Assembly: GCA_002344785.1 (NCBI GenBank)
Contig: DDUL01000003.1
Span: forward strand, 1-64,000
Origin: Bdellovibrionaceae bacterium UBA2339
GTDB lineage: Bacteria > Bdellovibrionota > Bdellovibrionia > Bdellovibrionales > JAMPXM01
Direction of reading: 5' to 3'
DNA length: 64,000 nt
Part shown: piece after piece, positions 42,054 to 51,600 of the stretch
Layout of the letters: each line of letters begins with the position of its first letter
Numbering within the stretch: position 1 is the stretch's first letter
The notes under the pieces: generated by a model
Databases searched by the model: none
What the model saw: only the letters and a program-made list of their open reading frames with translations
What the model was told of the DNA's origin: nothing
Made by a program: the position numbers and the translations under genes

Positions 42054-42809
42054 TCAAATGAACAGCTTGATGCCGGCAAACACAGCTTCGCGAGTCCGCT
42101 CGGTCGCAACGCCTCCGGCCGGAGTACGCCGCCGAACTTCACGTGTCCAACTGCCAAACACTCGCAGCGCCAAAAAATCAATGAAGGCCCCGGCCTCGGT
42201 CAACTGACCTTCCATGCGCGCCTGAAGATTGGAATCTTCGGGCAAATACACGAAGTACTGACCCTCAACTCCGAAGGCGCGATTCAAGTAGATTTGCAGA
42301 CGCCCACCCGCCATTTGCGTTCGCCACACTTCGCTTCGGTCTTCTTCTTTACGCAAACCATAGAGCAATGTGAGATGCGAGTTTTGCAGCGAATCTCCGA
42401 GAGGCCGAAAGGCAAACAAGCCCCAGGTCTGAAAGCCCTCACCCTCGAGATCAATGTATCGACCTTCAAGCCCCACGAGCGTGGCGTAGGCCGCGGCCTC
42501 GGCCTGCACATGTTTGCGAACTGGCGGCACCTCGGCCTGATCGATTCGCGTCGGCACATTCGCGTACCGCCCGCCGAGCATCAGCTCAATCCAGTCTTCT
42601 TCATTGGTATGCCCCGCCAGCCACATGTCCTGCAGGCGAGTTTTCCTTTGCGATTCAAAATAATCCGCAAGCGTCCATCGATTTTCGTAGCGACGTTCCG
42701 CACCCTTTCCCAGGTTTTCAAGGAACTGACTGCGGGCTTCGGCGGCTCGAGGCAAGAAGGCGAAGAGCAACAGGGCGAGGCCAATCCGCAAATTGCTGAT
42801 GAAACCCAT
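42054..42809 (-). CDS. Exported beta-rich protein of unknown function
   Basis: A 251-residue protein with a signal peptide (MGFISNLRIGLALLLFAFLPRAAEA) and a beta-strand-rich mature part with alternating residues (HLTLLYGLRKEEDRSEVW, GGRLQIYLNRAFGVEGQYFV), ending in AGIKLFI. It is probably a small outer-membrane barrel. Its ATG shares a base with the stop of the B12-binding protein gene (TGATG), so the two are co-translated, although no functional link is evident. Confidence 0.7.
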   Translation of the reverse strand: MGFISNLRIGLALLLFAFLPRAAEARSQFLENLGKGAERRYENRWTLADYFESQRKTRLQDMWLAGHTNEEDWIELMLGGRYANVPTRIDQAEVPPVRKHVQAEAAAYATLVGLEGRYIDLEGEGFQTWGLFAFRPLGDSLQNSHLTLLYGLRKEEDRSEVWRTQMAGGRLQIYLNRAFGVEGQYFVYLPEDSNLQARMEGQLTEAGAFIDFLALRVFGSWTREVRRRTPAGGVATERTREAVFAGIKLFI

Positions 42810-43198
42810 CAGCGCCCCACAATTTGATGAATACGGTCGACAATTTCTTGAATGCTGGAGCCAGGACCAAAGACGGCGGCGACACCCTGTTGGGTGAGCT
42901 GATCCGCATCGTCGGAAGGAATGATGCCGCCAACAAAGATCGGCTTGTTCACACTTTGCGAGCGCATTTTTTCTTGAATCGCGGTGATCAGGGGGATGTG
43001 AGCCCCTGAGAGAATACTTAAGCCCACAATGTCGACGTCCTCTTGCAGGGCCGCCTGGACAACCATTTCAGGTGTTTGATGCAGTCCAGTATAGATGACT
43101 TCAAAGCCGGCATCCCGCAATCCCCGGGCGACGACTTTCGCTCCACGATCGTGCCCATCTAAACCTGGCTTGGCGACCAAAACTCGAATCGGTTGCAT
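42809..43198 (-). CDS. Cobalamin-binding protein, methylmalonyl-CoA mutase C-terminal type
   Basis: The 129-residue protein is a free-standing B12-binding domain. It has the base-off cobalamin motif D-x-H-x2-G with His16 in KPGLDGHDRGAK, then GLSILSGAH and the glycine-rich VGGIIPSDDADQL. It matches the C-terminal domain or small subunit of methylmalonyl-CoA mutase-type enzymes. The start at 43198 fits the domain border. No separate mutase large subunit is in the window; the mutase at 48.6-52 kb has its own B12 domain. It is divergent from the acyl-CoA dehydrogenase gene, 51 bp away. Confidence 0.88.
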   Translation of the reverse strand: MQPIRVLVAKPGLDGHDRGAKVVARGLRDAGFEVIYTGLHQTPEMVVQAALQEDVDIVGLSILSGAHIPLITAIQEKMRSQSVNKPIFVGGIIPSDDADQLTQQGVAAVFGPGSSIQEIVDRIHQIVGR

Positions 43199-43249
43199 GA
43201 GGCCGAGGTTAAGCTCATATTGTGAGGCGATCAAGTGGAGGTTCCCAAA

Positions 43250-44422
43250 ATGTCCGCCGAGATTCTTGCACGTCCCGCATTGACCACATTGAGTGAAGAC
43301 GAACTTGCGTTCCGCGACGCTGTGCGCGCATTTGCGGAAGGCGAGATCAAACCCCTGGTTGGCAAAATGGATCACGACGCCCAATTGGACTCGTCGCTTT
43401 TGCCCAAGCTTTTCGAGATGGGATTGATGGGCATCGAGACACCGGAAAAATACGGCGGCGCCGGTGGCACATTTATGATGGCATGCTTAGGCGTGGAAGA
43501 GCTGGGGCGAGTCGACGCTTCGATCTCTGTGCTCATGGATGTGCAAAACACTTTGGTGACCAATGCGTTTTTGCGCTGGGGAACTGAAGACCTCAAACAA
43601 AAGTATTTGCCACGCATGGCGCGCGAGTGGGTCGGCGCCTATTGTCTGTCGGAGAGCACCTCGGGCTCTGACGCCTTTGCGCTCAAGTTGCGCGCTGAAG
43701 ATCGCGGCGACAAGTGGGTCTTGAATGGCTCGAAGCTTTGGATCACCAACGGCAAAGAAGCCAGTGTGTTCTTGGTATTCGCGAACATGAATCCCGCGGC
43801 AGGCTACAAGGGGATCACCTGCTTCATCGTCGAAAAAGATATGCCGGGGTTCACCGTCGGAAAAAAAGAAGACAAGCTCGGCATTCGCGCGTCTTCAACT
43901 TGCGAATTGCTGTTTGAGAATTGCGAAGTGCCGAAGGCGAATGTCTTGGGCGAAGTCGGCAAGGGATACAAAATCGCGATTGAGACGTTGAATGAAGGTC
44001 GCATCGGCATCGGCGCGCAAATGGTCGGCATCGCTCAAGGTGCTTACGAGGCCACCCTGGCCTACGTCCAGACGCGAGAGCAATTCGGTAAAGCCATCGC
44101 CACCAATCAAGGCGTTCAGTTTCAGATTGCGGAAATGCGCACGTCTCTCGAAGCGGCTCGGCTCATGGTTTACAATGCCGCTCGACTCAAAGACGCCGGC
44201 CAGCCGTTTATCGAGGAAGCGGCGATGGCGAAGCTCTTCGCCTCTCGCGCCGCCGAGAAAATCACTTCGTTGGCCATCGATCTCTATGGCGGCAACGGCT
44301 TCACCAAAGAGTATCCGGTCGAAAAGTTTTGGCGCGACGCCAAGATTGGCCAAATCTACGAAGGCACGACCAACATGCAGCTTCAGACGATTGCGAAGAT
44401 GGAGCTTTCACAGCTGAAGTGA
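43250..44422 (+). CDS. Acyl-CoA dehydrogenase (short-chain/butyryl-like)
   Basis: The 390-residue flavoenzyme oxidises acyl-CoA to enoyl-CoA and passes electrons to ETF. Signatures are CLSESTSGSDAFALKLRA (FAD and substrate site), TREQFGKAIATNQGVQFQ and the C-terminal catalytic Glu at about position 371 in GQIYEGTTNMQLQTIAK. The Glu position fits short- and medium-chain enzymes. The ATG at 43250 has GGAGG 8 bases upstream. It should work with the hydratase, dehydrogenase and mutase at 48.6-53.9 kb. Confidence 0.92.
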   Translation: MSAEILARPALTTLSEDELAFRDAVRAFAEGEIKPLVGKMDHDAQLDSSLLPKLFEMGLMGIETPEKYGGAGGTFMMACLGVEELGRVDASISVLMDVQNTLVTNAFLRWGTEDLKQKYLPRMAREWVGAYCLSESTSGSDAFALKLRAEDRGDKWVLNGSKLWITNGKEASVFLVFANMNPAAGYKGITCFIVEKDMPGFTVGKKEDKLGIRASSTCELLFENCEVPKANVLGEVGKGYKIAIETLNEGRIGIGAQMVGIAQGAYEATLAYVQTREQFGKAIATNQGVQFQIAEMRTSLEAARLMVYNAARLKDAGQPFIEEAAMAKLFASRAAEKITSLAIDLYGGNGFTKEYPVEKFWRDAKIGQIYEGTTNMQLQTIAKMELSQLK

Positions 44423-44470
44423 GCCGTGGCAAACTGTGTCGGAGGGCGAGAAATCGCAAGTCGACACAGC

Positions 44471-45223
44471 ATGATGAAAACCACCAAGACCTTCGTCGCG
44501 CGGCGAGTTTCATCGCGCGGCTTCAGTTTGATCGAAGTCATCGTTGCAACGGCCATCTTCGCGATCGTTGCACTCGCGGGCATGTATATCATTTCGGAAA
44601 CTGTCCGCAGCTCCAACAAGTTCGCGCAGAACATCGAAAAACAACAAAGCCAATTCTCTTACTTGTCCAAGCCCATGCCCAGCACCACGCCGGAACTGGC
44701 GTTTGATTACTGGCCGCCCTTCATTCGGATCCCCGCACCGGTCGCTGTGCAAAATGGCACGGTCAACGAACGCCCGCTCAACCGCTATCTGGTGGCCATC
44801 GCGATCACTCCCGACATCGATTATGGAACACTCAAGTGGCACACCTGTGAAGCTTCAAAGGGTATCCAACTGACTTGCCGCGATTTCCCTGAGGGCCAAC
44901 GAGCCGCGCAAGTGGAGTTTGCCTTCGACGAACAAGATCCACCGCCCAATTTTTTCGTGCGCCTTCGCTTGATGTGGGATGAGTTGCCGCAGAATCATCC
45001 GGTCAAGTTCGGACAAGAGATCACATTGCAAGCGCCGTTTTGGCGCGACTGTACGGCGCCTGCCGAATTGAAGATTGAGCGCGGATGGGTTTCGTTTGGC
45101 GAGATTTTCTCGTCGGTCGAAGAAGTTCGCCCGCGCTGCTTTCAAACTTATCTGCACTATTGCCAGCAAAACGGCCAAATGGCGCGCAAGGCACACGGAG
45201 AGGCTGTATGCACAAACAGTTAA
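44471..45223 (+). CDS. Type IV pilin-like (pseudopilin) protein 1
   Basis: A protein of about 250 residues with a class III (prepilin) signal: a basic leader (KTFVARRVSSRG), then the cleavage site G/FSLIE with Glu5 and a hydrophobic helix (VIVATAIFAIVALAGMYII). PilD-type peptidase would cut after the Gly and methylate Phe1. The globular part has about six cysteines and no recognised domain. Two adjacent ATGs (44471, 44474) are possible. Its 3' end overlaps the next pseudopilin gene by 16 bp. Confidence 0.82.
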   Translation: MMKTTKTFVARRVSSRGFSLIEVIVATAIFAIVALAGMYIISETVRSSNKFAQNIEKQQSQFSYLSKPMPSTTPELAFDYWPPFIRIPAPVAVQNGTVNERPLNRYLVAIAITPDIDYGTLKWHTCEASKGIQLTCRDFPEGQRAAQVEFAFDEQDPPPNFFVRLRLMWDELPQNHPVKFGQEITLQAPFWRDCTAPAELKIERGWVSFGEIFSSVEEVRPRCFQTYLHYCQQNGQMARKAHGEAVCTNS

Positions 45224-46911
45224 GAGGTTTCTCGATCATTGAAGCCTTGGCCGTTGTGCTCATCATTGGTCTATCCGCCATGGCATTTCTGTCACTCATT
45301 CAGGGTCAAAACTCATTTCTGAAACAATCCCGACAGACCAACGCTCGCGATCAACTCAACAACTTGTTTCAAGGCGCGCTCAAAGATCGAAATCTCATGT
45401 ATCTCAGCGCTCGACACACACAGAACAAAGCACTTCGTAGCTGCTTGGTCGCATCGGGAACAGGCCATCAGATTTTACCCAAGGCGACTCCGGCCGCTTC
45501 TCCTTCGCCCGCGCCAGCAGGTGGCGGCGGCGAAGCGGCACCGGCTGCGGCCGCGACACCTCCTCCAAGTCTCTTGTCAGATGTCGACACTTGCCGCATC
45601 GGCGATGTCTATCCGCTTTGGATCATCGACGTGACAGATCCAACGCTTAAGAAAGTTTGGTCGGCTCCACCCAACACGCCCGTCAAATATGATGAGCACG
45701 GTCAGGGCTGCGAAGAAGGCGGCAACAAGGCCTGTCGCTTTGAGGCCTCGACGACTTTCCGGGCCTTGTGCGATGACGAAAGCACCAAGTGCTTGCGGCC
45801 CGAACGCATCGTCATTTCCTTCTTCCTGAAACAAATTGAAGGCAATCAGGATCAAGTGCCCAAGCGTCTTAAGCCCACGGAGTATCAGTACGGGCACTTG
45901 TTGGATTCCAACGTTCCGCCCAGTTTTGTGTCATTGCCTCAGTCGGTTTCGCTTTCCACGCGTCGAGCAAATCGAACTTTCGACGTGAGCATTCAGAATC
46001 CCGAGCCCGGCCAAACTGTGGCGTGGACAAAGTGTGAGTCCGACGTCGATAACATTGCGGTTCAGTGCGGCCCCTTTGTCTCCAACAAATCAACCATACA
46101 GATCTTCATGCAAAGCACTTCGGCCAAGGCCGGAAAGATTTTGCTCGAGGCGAGAGACTCAGGTCGCGCGCCGAACACTTCCGTGACGGCGCAAGTGCCC
46201 TTTGTGTTTGAAAAGCTCTGCACGCTGCCTTGGGGCGTGCAAATCGGCGAGAACGAGAGCTTGGAAGCCTTTGAAGAAGGTGTTGTGGATCTCTCCAAAA
46301 CTTGTAAAGCCGAGAGCCGTGTCTGCAAAGACGGTGTGTTGAGCGGCAGCTTCAAGTTTCAGTCTTGTATCGTTCGCACGCCCTCAGCTTGCCAGGCGCC
46401 TTGGGGTGAAGCCGTTGCTCACGGTGGCAGCATCATCGCCTTTCAAAATCCTTTAGTGCCTTTTGGACAAACTTGCCTGCAAGAGACGCGATTGTGCACG
46501 GACGGAAGCCTCTCGGGGAACTACGCTCACAAGACCTGCTTGGTCCAAGATGCAGCTCCTTGCCCGTCTCCGACCGGCGGAACCGTTCCTCATGGTGGCA
46601 GCGTGCAGGTCTATCAACAGGCTTCGGTGGCCTTTGGTCAAACCTGCGCTAGTGAGCAGCGACTTTGTCAAAATGGCGTGCTGAGCGGCACCTTCACGGC
46701 GCCGAGCTGCCAAGTCAGCCCGCCTCGCAATTGCACGCTGCCTTGGGGCGGAAACGTGAATCATGGCGCGCAGGTCACCGCCTATCGGCAACCGAGCGTT
46801 CCGTTTGGATCCTTCTGTGATCAACCCGGTAACTTTGAAACGCGAAACTGCGTCGATGGGAATCTCACCGGCAACTTTGGCTCACCCTCGTGCATGGTCA
46901 TGCCACCCTGA
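45208..46911 (+). CDS. Pseudopilin 2 fused to four cysteine-rich repeats
   Basis: The 567-residue protein begins with a prepilin signal (MHKQLRG/FSIIEALAVVLIIGL). A Pro/Ala/Gly-rich linker is at about residues 92-118, a beta domain is in the middle, and four repeats of about 50 residues make up the last 215. Each repeat has four cysteines and the pattern PWG-G-V-HG-V-AY-P-V-FG-C, R-C-DG-LSG-F, SC. Repeats 2 to 4 match best. Together they could form a disulfide-braced tip on a pilus-like fibre. The ATG at 45208 has GGAGAGG upstream and overlaps the first pseudopilin gene. Confidence 0.8.
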   Translation: MHKQLRGFSIIEALAVVLIIGLSAMAFLSLIQGQNSFLKQSRQTNARDQLNNLFQGALKDRNLMYLSARHTQNKALRSCLVASGTGHQILPKATPAASPSPAPAGGGGEAAPAAAATPPPSLLSDVDTCRIGDVYPLWIIDVTDPTLKKVWSAPPNTPVKYDEHGQGCEEGGNKACRFEASTTFRALCDDESTKCLRPERIVISFFLKQIEGNQDQVPKRLKPTEYQYGHLLDSNVPPSFVSLPQSVSLSTRRANRTFDVSIQNPEPGQTVAWTKCESDVDNIAVQCGPFVSNKSTIQIFMQSTSAKAGKILLEARDSGRAPNTSVTAQVPFVFEKLCTLPWGVQIGENESLEAFEEGVVDLSKTCKAESRVCKDGVLSGSFKFQSCIVRTPSACQAPWGEAVAHGGSIIAFQNPLVPFGQTCLQETRLCTDGSLSGNYAHKTCLVQDAAPCPSPTGGTVPHGGSVQVYQQASVAFGQTCASEQRLCQNGVLSGTFTAPSCQVSPPRNCTLPWGGNVNHGAQVTAYRQPSVPFGSFCDQPGNFETRNCVDGNLTGNFGSPSCMVMPP

Positions 46912-46970
46912 GCGGTGAGTTCGGCTTCATGCTTCGTGAATGAGCTCCAACATTTTGGCCAATTGATCGA

Positions 46971-47255
46971 TTAAGCGTCTTTGGATTTCAGCTCGGCGAT
47001 CCGACGCTCATAGACGTTGCGTACGGCTTCGATTTCTTTTTGGTGCTGCACATCGCGGTCAGAAAGCCGGCGATCGCCTTGCTCGCGCGCATGCCCCACG
47101 CGCTTTTCGTTTTCTTCCTGCAAAGCGCGCGTTTCAACCGAGTGCTGTTGGCGCAGTTCCTGAATTTCGGATTTGTGCTTTTGCGTGAGCTCTTTTTCCC
47201 GCTGGGTGTAGAGTTCACGCAAACTTTTGGACTGATTCGATCCCACCTTCGACAT
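46971..47255 (-). CDS. Small coiled-coil protein of unknown function
   Basis: A 94-residue, highly charged protein that is almost wholly heptad-repeat coiled coil (LRELYTQREKELTQKHKSEI, then RALQEENEKRVGHAREQGD). No signal peptide or membrane segment is seen, so it should be cytoplasmic. No family is recognised and the ribosome-binding site is weak. It is accepted as a gene because of the consistent coiled-coil composition and fit to the gap. Confidence 0.5.
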   Translation of the reverse strand: MSKVGSNQSKSLRELYTQREKELTQKHKSEIQELRQQHSVETRALQEENEKRVGHAREQGDRRLSDRDVQHQKEIEAVRNVYERRIAELKSKDA

Positions 47256-47365
47256 ACTTTGATTCTACACGAAGCGACGCGCGCCTTGACGGCGCAATTC
47301 TGAAGTACAATGCGGAACTCGCCTTCAGCCTAGGGTGCAAACAACTCTAATGGGGAAAATTTGCC

Positions 47366-47992
47366 TTAAGGGCGGCGCTGAACCAGCGATTCCAGCATCG
47401 CAACCAAGGTCTTGTACTGCGTCTCAAAGCCAAGACTAGGTCGAGTGACTCCGTCCCTTACGGCCATCTCAGGCAGACATGGAACGTGGATGAAGCCGCT
47501 TTGGATCGGCGTGTAGCGAAAGCGATGCTGCATTCGATAGAACAAGTCATTGCAAACATAGGTGCCCGCGGACCATGAGTCGCGAAGGCGCAAACTTCGC
47601 TCAGTACAGGTGGATCGAATCGAGTGGACGGGCAAAGTTGTGGGATAAAAGCTTGGCCCAAACTTTAATATTTTTCCGCTCTCAGACCCAGATTGGTTTT
47701 CGCTTTTTACAAAGTGATTGTGAGCTAAATGCTCAAGTTCAAAATCACTTCGGCCCGCGGCCAAGCCCAAAGACAAGATCACATTCGGTCGAAAAGCCGA
47801 GACCTCAGTCATCAATCGATCAAAGGCCACACCGAACTCCACCGGCAACACCACGCCGCGAATATCCAATTCGGTGTTTCCAGAAAGAGCATGGGACGAA
47901 CAAGAATTCAGCTCGTGCACCAAAAGTTCGGTCGGATTCAAACTCTCTCCGCCGAACTTCTCAAAGCCGGATACCAATACCCGAAGCATCAT
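47366..47992 (-). CDS. pcp: Pyroglutamyl-peptidase I (C15 cysteine peptidase)
   Basis: The 208-residue enzyme removes N-terminal pyroglutamate from peptides. It has the N-terminal VLVSGFEKFGGESLNPTE, the catalytic Cys in SAGTYVCNDLFYRM, the catalytic His in SGFIHVPCLPEM and an acidic residue in GLAAGRSDFELEH where the family Glu lies. The ATG at 47992 overlaps the stop of the ankyrin gene (ATGA), with AGGGG upstream. Confidence 0.88.
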   Translation of the reverse strand: MMLRVLVSGFEKFGGESLNPTELLVHELNSCSSHALSGNTELDIRGVVLPVEFGVAFDRLMTEVSAFRPNVILSLGLAAGRSDFELEHLAHNHFVKSENQSGSESGKILKFGPSFYPTTLPVHSIRSTCTERSLRLRDSWSAGTYVCNDLFYRMQHRFRYTPIQSGFIHVPCLPEMAVRDGVTRPSLGFETQYKTLVAMLESLVQRRP

Positions 47993-48639
47993 CGACACCC
48001 CTGAGCCTTCAAAAACGCCGAAAGCTCCGCATGCCCTTCACTCTCGGCAAGACCCACTAGACCCAATTCACCAGGTTTCGGATCCGCATCACGACAACTC
48101 AGTTTGCCGCTCCGCTGAGGTCGAAACAGCGACTTCACGACATCCACGAAGCCCAAAGCAATCAACTCGCGCACCGGCTGTGCGCCGGTACGATCAACTT
48201 GAAAGGGGTCCGCGCCGCTGGCCAAAAGCAGAATCGCCATTTCAGATTTTTGCTCAGGTGTCCCCGCCCCCACGAGCGCATACAAAAGCGCCGACTGACG
48301 ATCAATGTCCGAAAGTGCCGAGTTCGCGCCGCGATCCAAAAGCCAACTCACGGCGCGCACTTGACCGTTGTGCGAGGCCACCATGAGGGCGCTCACGCCG
48401 TTCTCATCAACTGAGTTCACATCCTTGCCCGCTCGCAACTCGGCTTCCAAAACTTGAAGATCACCTAGGCGCGCGGCCCGATACCAAGCTGAAACTTTGG
48501 GCTCTGGCCGCATCGAAACTTCGTTCGTAGCGCAGCCCACAGAGATCGTGATCAACAAAATCACACTCGTGGCGATGCATCGCCCGACACTTCCAAACAT
48601 CATCGCTCGCATTTTTTCAGCCGATCGTGTGAGGCGCAT
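47989..48639 (-). CDS. Ankyrin-repeat protein, probable lipoprotein
   Basis: The 216-residue protein has an N-terminal signal ending in ISVGC, a plausible though not ideal lipobox. Three to four ankyrin repeats follow (YRAARLGDLQVLEAELRAGK, NGVSALMVASHNGQVRAV, then SWLLDRGANSALSD). Ankyrin repeats bind proteins; the partner is unknown. The ATG comes directly after the TAA of icmF, so it is translated by coupling. Confidence 0.8.
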   Translation of the reverse strand: MRLTRSAEKMRAMMFGSVGRCIATSVILLITISVGCATNEVSMRPEPKVSAWYRAARLGDLQVLEAELRAGKDVNSVDENGVSALMVASHNGQVRAVSWLLDRGANSALSDIDRQSALLYALVGAGTPEQKSEMAILLLASGADPFQVDRTGAQPVRELIALGFVDVVKSLFRPQRSGKLSCRDADPKPGELGLVGLAESEGHAELSAFLKAQGCR

Positions 48640-51600
48640 TTACAAGTTCCTACGGTATTGGCCGCCGACTTCGTAAAGCGCCAAGGTCATTTGATGAAGC
48701 GAGCAGACACGCGCGGCTTGCATGAGAGCTGCAAAGACGTTTTGACCGCTCAATGCGGCAAGCTTTAAGCGCTTGAGCGCCTCTTCCGAATGAGCCTGAT
48801 GTGCCGCCTGGCTTTCACGAACTCTTTGCAAGCAGAGATTCTTTTCCTCATAGCTCGCTCGAGCCAGCTCGATCTTGGGCGGCACGTAAGAGCTCTCCAA
48901 AGTCTTCGGATCGATGAAGGTGTTCACGCCAACGATCGGCAGTTCACCCGAATGCTTCAAATGCTCGTAAAGCATGGACTCGTCCTGAATCTTGCCGCGT
49001 TGGTACTGTGTTTCCATGGCACCCAGCACGCCGCCGCGTTCGTTGATGCGCAAGAATTCCGTCAGCACGGCCTCTTCAACCAAGTCCGTCAACTCTTCGA
49101 AAAAGTACGAGCCCTGCATGGGATTTTCATTCTTCGCCATACCGAACTCGCGGTTGATGATGAGCTGAATGGCCATCGCGCGACGAACACTTTCTTCCGT
49201 GGGCGTGGTGATCGCTTCGTCGTAGGCGTTGGTGTGCAAGCTGTTGCAGTTGTCATAGATCGCCAGCAGCGCCTGCAAGGTGGTGCGGATGTCGTTGAAA
49301 TCAATCTCTTGCGCGTGCAGAGATCGACCCGAAGTTTGAATGTGGTACTTGAGCTTTTGCGAGCGATCATTACCGCGATACAAGTCACGCATCGCGATGG
49401 CCCAAATTCGGCGCGCCACTCGACCGATGACCGAATACTCGGGATCAAGGCCGTTGGAGAAGAAGAACGACAGATTGGGAGCGAAGTCGTCGACGTTCAT
49501 GCCCCGAGATCTGTAGTACTCGACAAAGGTGAATGCATTGGACAGCGTGAAGGCCAACTGCGAGATCGGATTCGCGCCCGCCTCAGCGATGTGATAACCG
49601 CTGATGGAGACCGAGTAGAAATTCTTCACCTGCTTTTCGATGAAGTAGGCTTGGATGTCGCCCATCATCTTCAGTGCGAAGTCGATGGAGAAGATGCAGG
49701 TGTTTTGCCCTTGGTCCTCTTTCAAAATATCCGCCTGCACGGTGCCGCGAACATTCTGCAAAGTCTCGTCGGCCAAAACCTGCCACTCTTTTTCCGTGAG
49801 CTTTCGCCCAAGTTCACTTTCGCGCCGCTCAACTTGCTGGTCGATGGCGGTGTTCATGAAAAAGGCCAGAATCATCGGTGCGGGTCCATTGATCGTCATG
49901 GACACACTGGTGGTCGGCGCGCACAAATCGAAGCCCGCATAGAGGCGCTTCATGTCGTCCAAGGTGCAAATCGAAACGCCAGACTCACCGACTTTGCCAA
50001 AGATGTCGGGCCGAGGATCCGGATCTTGTCCATACAGAGTCACCGAATCAAAAGCCGTTGAAAGTCGCGTCGCCGGTTGACCCTTGGCCAGATAGTGAAA
50101 GCGCTTGTTCGTTCTTTCCGGCGGGCCCTCACCCGCAAACATGCGCGTCGGGTCTTCATTGTCGCGCTTGAGCGGAAACACGCCGGCGGTGTAGGGAAAT
50201 TCTCCCGGCACATTCTCAAGGCGCAAAAACCTCAGGCGATCGCCCCAATCTTTGAGTTTGGGGAGCACCACGCGGCGAATCGGCGTGCCCGATAATGAAG
50301 TGCGCAGCAACGGCTGGCTGATTTTGCGGCCGCGAACTTCGTAAGTGTAGTGCTCACCGGCATACGCGTTTTGCAACTGATCCCACTGCTGCAACTTCTG
50401 TAGTTCCGTCGCACCGATGGCTTTTTCCCATTGCTTGAGACTGGAGTCGTCGATCTTCACGGCCTCGCCGTGAAGAATCTCTTTCACAGCGCCAAGCTTG
50501 GAAGCCGCCTGAGCCATGGTCTCGGTCTCGGACTTATATCGACGCACGGTCTGAGCGATTTCCGCCAAATAGTTTTGACGCTCGGGCGGCACAAGCGAAG
50601 ACCGCTGCACACCCACGATGCGCTCACGCGTCTGAGCCGACAGCGTCCAGAACTTCGCTCGAGACGCCTGTCGCTCAGCCAAGATCTCGGTGAGTTTAAA
50701 GAACAAGCGATTGCAGCCGTCGTCATTGAATTGCTGGGCTTGAGTGAGGAAAATCGGCAGCTTCCGATCCGCCTCTTCGCTTGGTGCCTCAAAAAGTTTT
50801 CGCGAGCGACGATACTGCTTACGCACATCGCGAAGCGCATCTTGCGAGCCGCGACGATCCGCCTTGTTGATGGCGATCAGGTCGGCAAAATCAATCATGT
50901 CGATCTTTTCTAGCTGCGACTGCGCGCCAAACTCACTGGTCATGACGTACAACGAAAGATCCGCGACTTGTGTGATCGCGTTTTGCGCCTGACCGATGCC
51001 GCTGGTTTCAGCGATCAACAAATCAAACGCATAGCCTTTGAGGAAATCCAACATTCGCGGCAAGGCCTCGGCAATCTCACTGCCGCTTCCGCGCGAGGCC
51101 ACCGAACGCATGAAGGCACCCGGGCGCGACAATGAGTTCATGCGAATTCGATCGCCCAAGAGTGCTCCGCCCGTCTTTCGTTTGGACGGATCCACGCAGA
51201 CGATGCCGATCTTGAGATTCGGAAAATTATTGAGCAGACGCTGAACCAACTCATCCACGAGCGAGGACTTCCCCGCTCCGCCGGTGCCGGTGACGCCTAA
51301 GACAAGCGGCGCATCGGAGGTTCGACGCAGACTTTGGAGACGCGACAAAACATCGGCGGGAACTTCGCGGCCGAGTTCAATGGCCGCCAAAGCCACACCC
51401 AGATCGCGATGCGGAAGTTCGGCACGACCCTCAAGCTCCCAGGCCACTTTGCCGTTTGGATTCTGCCCGGCCCGATCGACCAGGTCATAGTCACAGCCCT
51501 GCATGATCATGTCGATCATGCCTTCAAGACCCAGACGACGTCCGTCTTCAGGATGGAAGATCTGCGCAATGCCGTAGGCCTCGAGCTGTTTTTTTTCTTC

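Noticed and set aside
48790..50061. A 423-codon open frame on the plus strand opposite icmF
   Set aside because: It lies wholly antisense to a strongly conserved enzyme, has no recognisable domain and its composition follows from the codon bias of the opposite strand.
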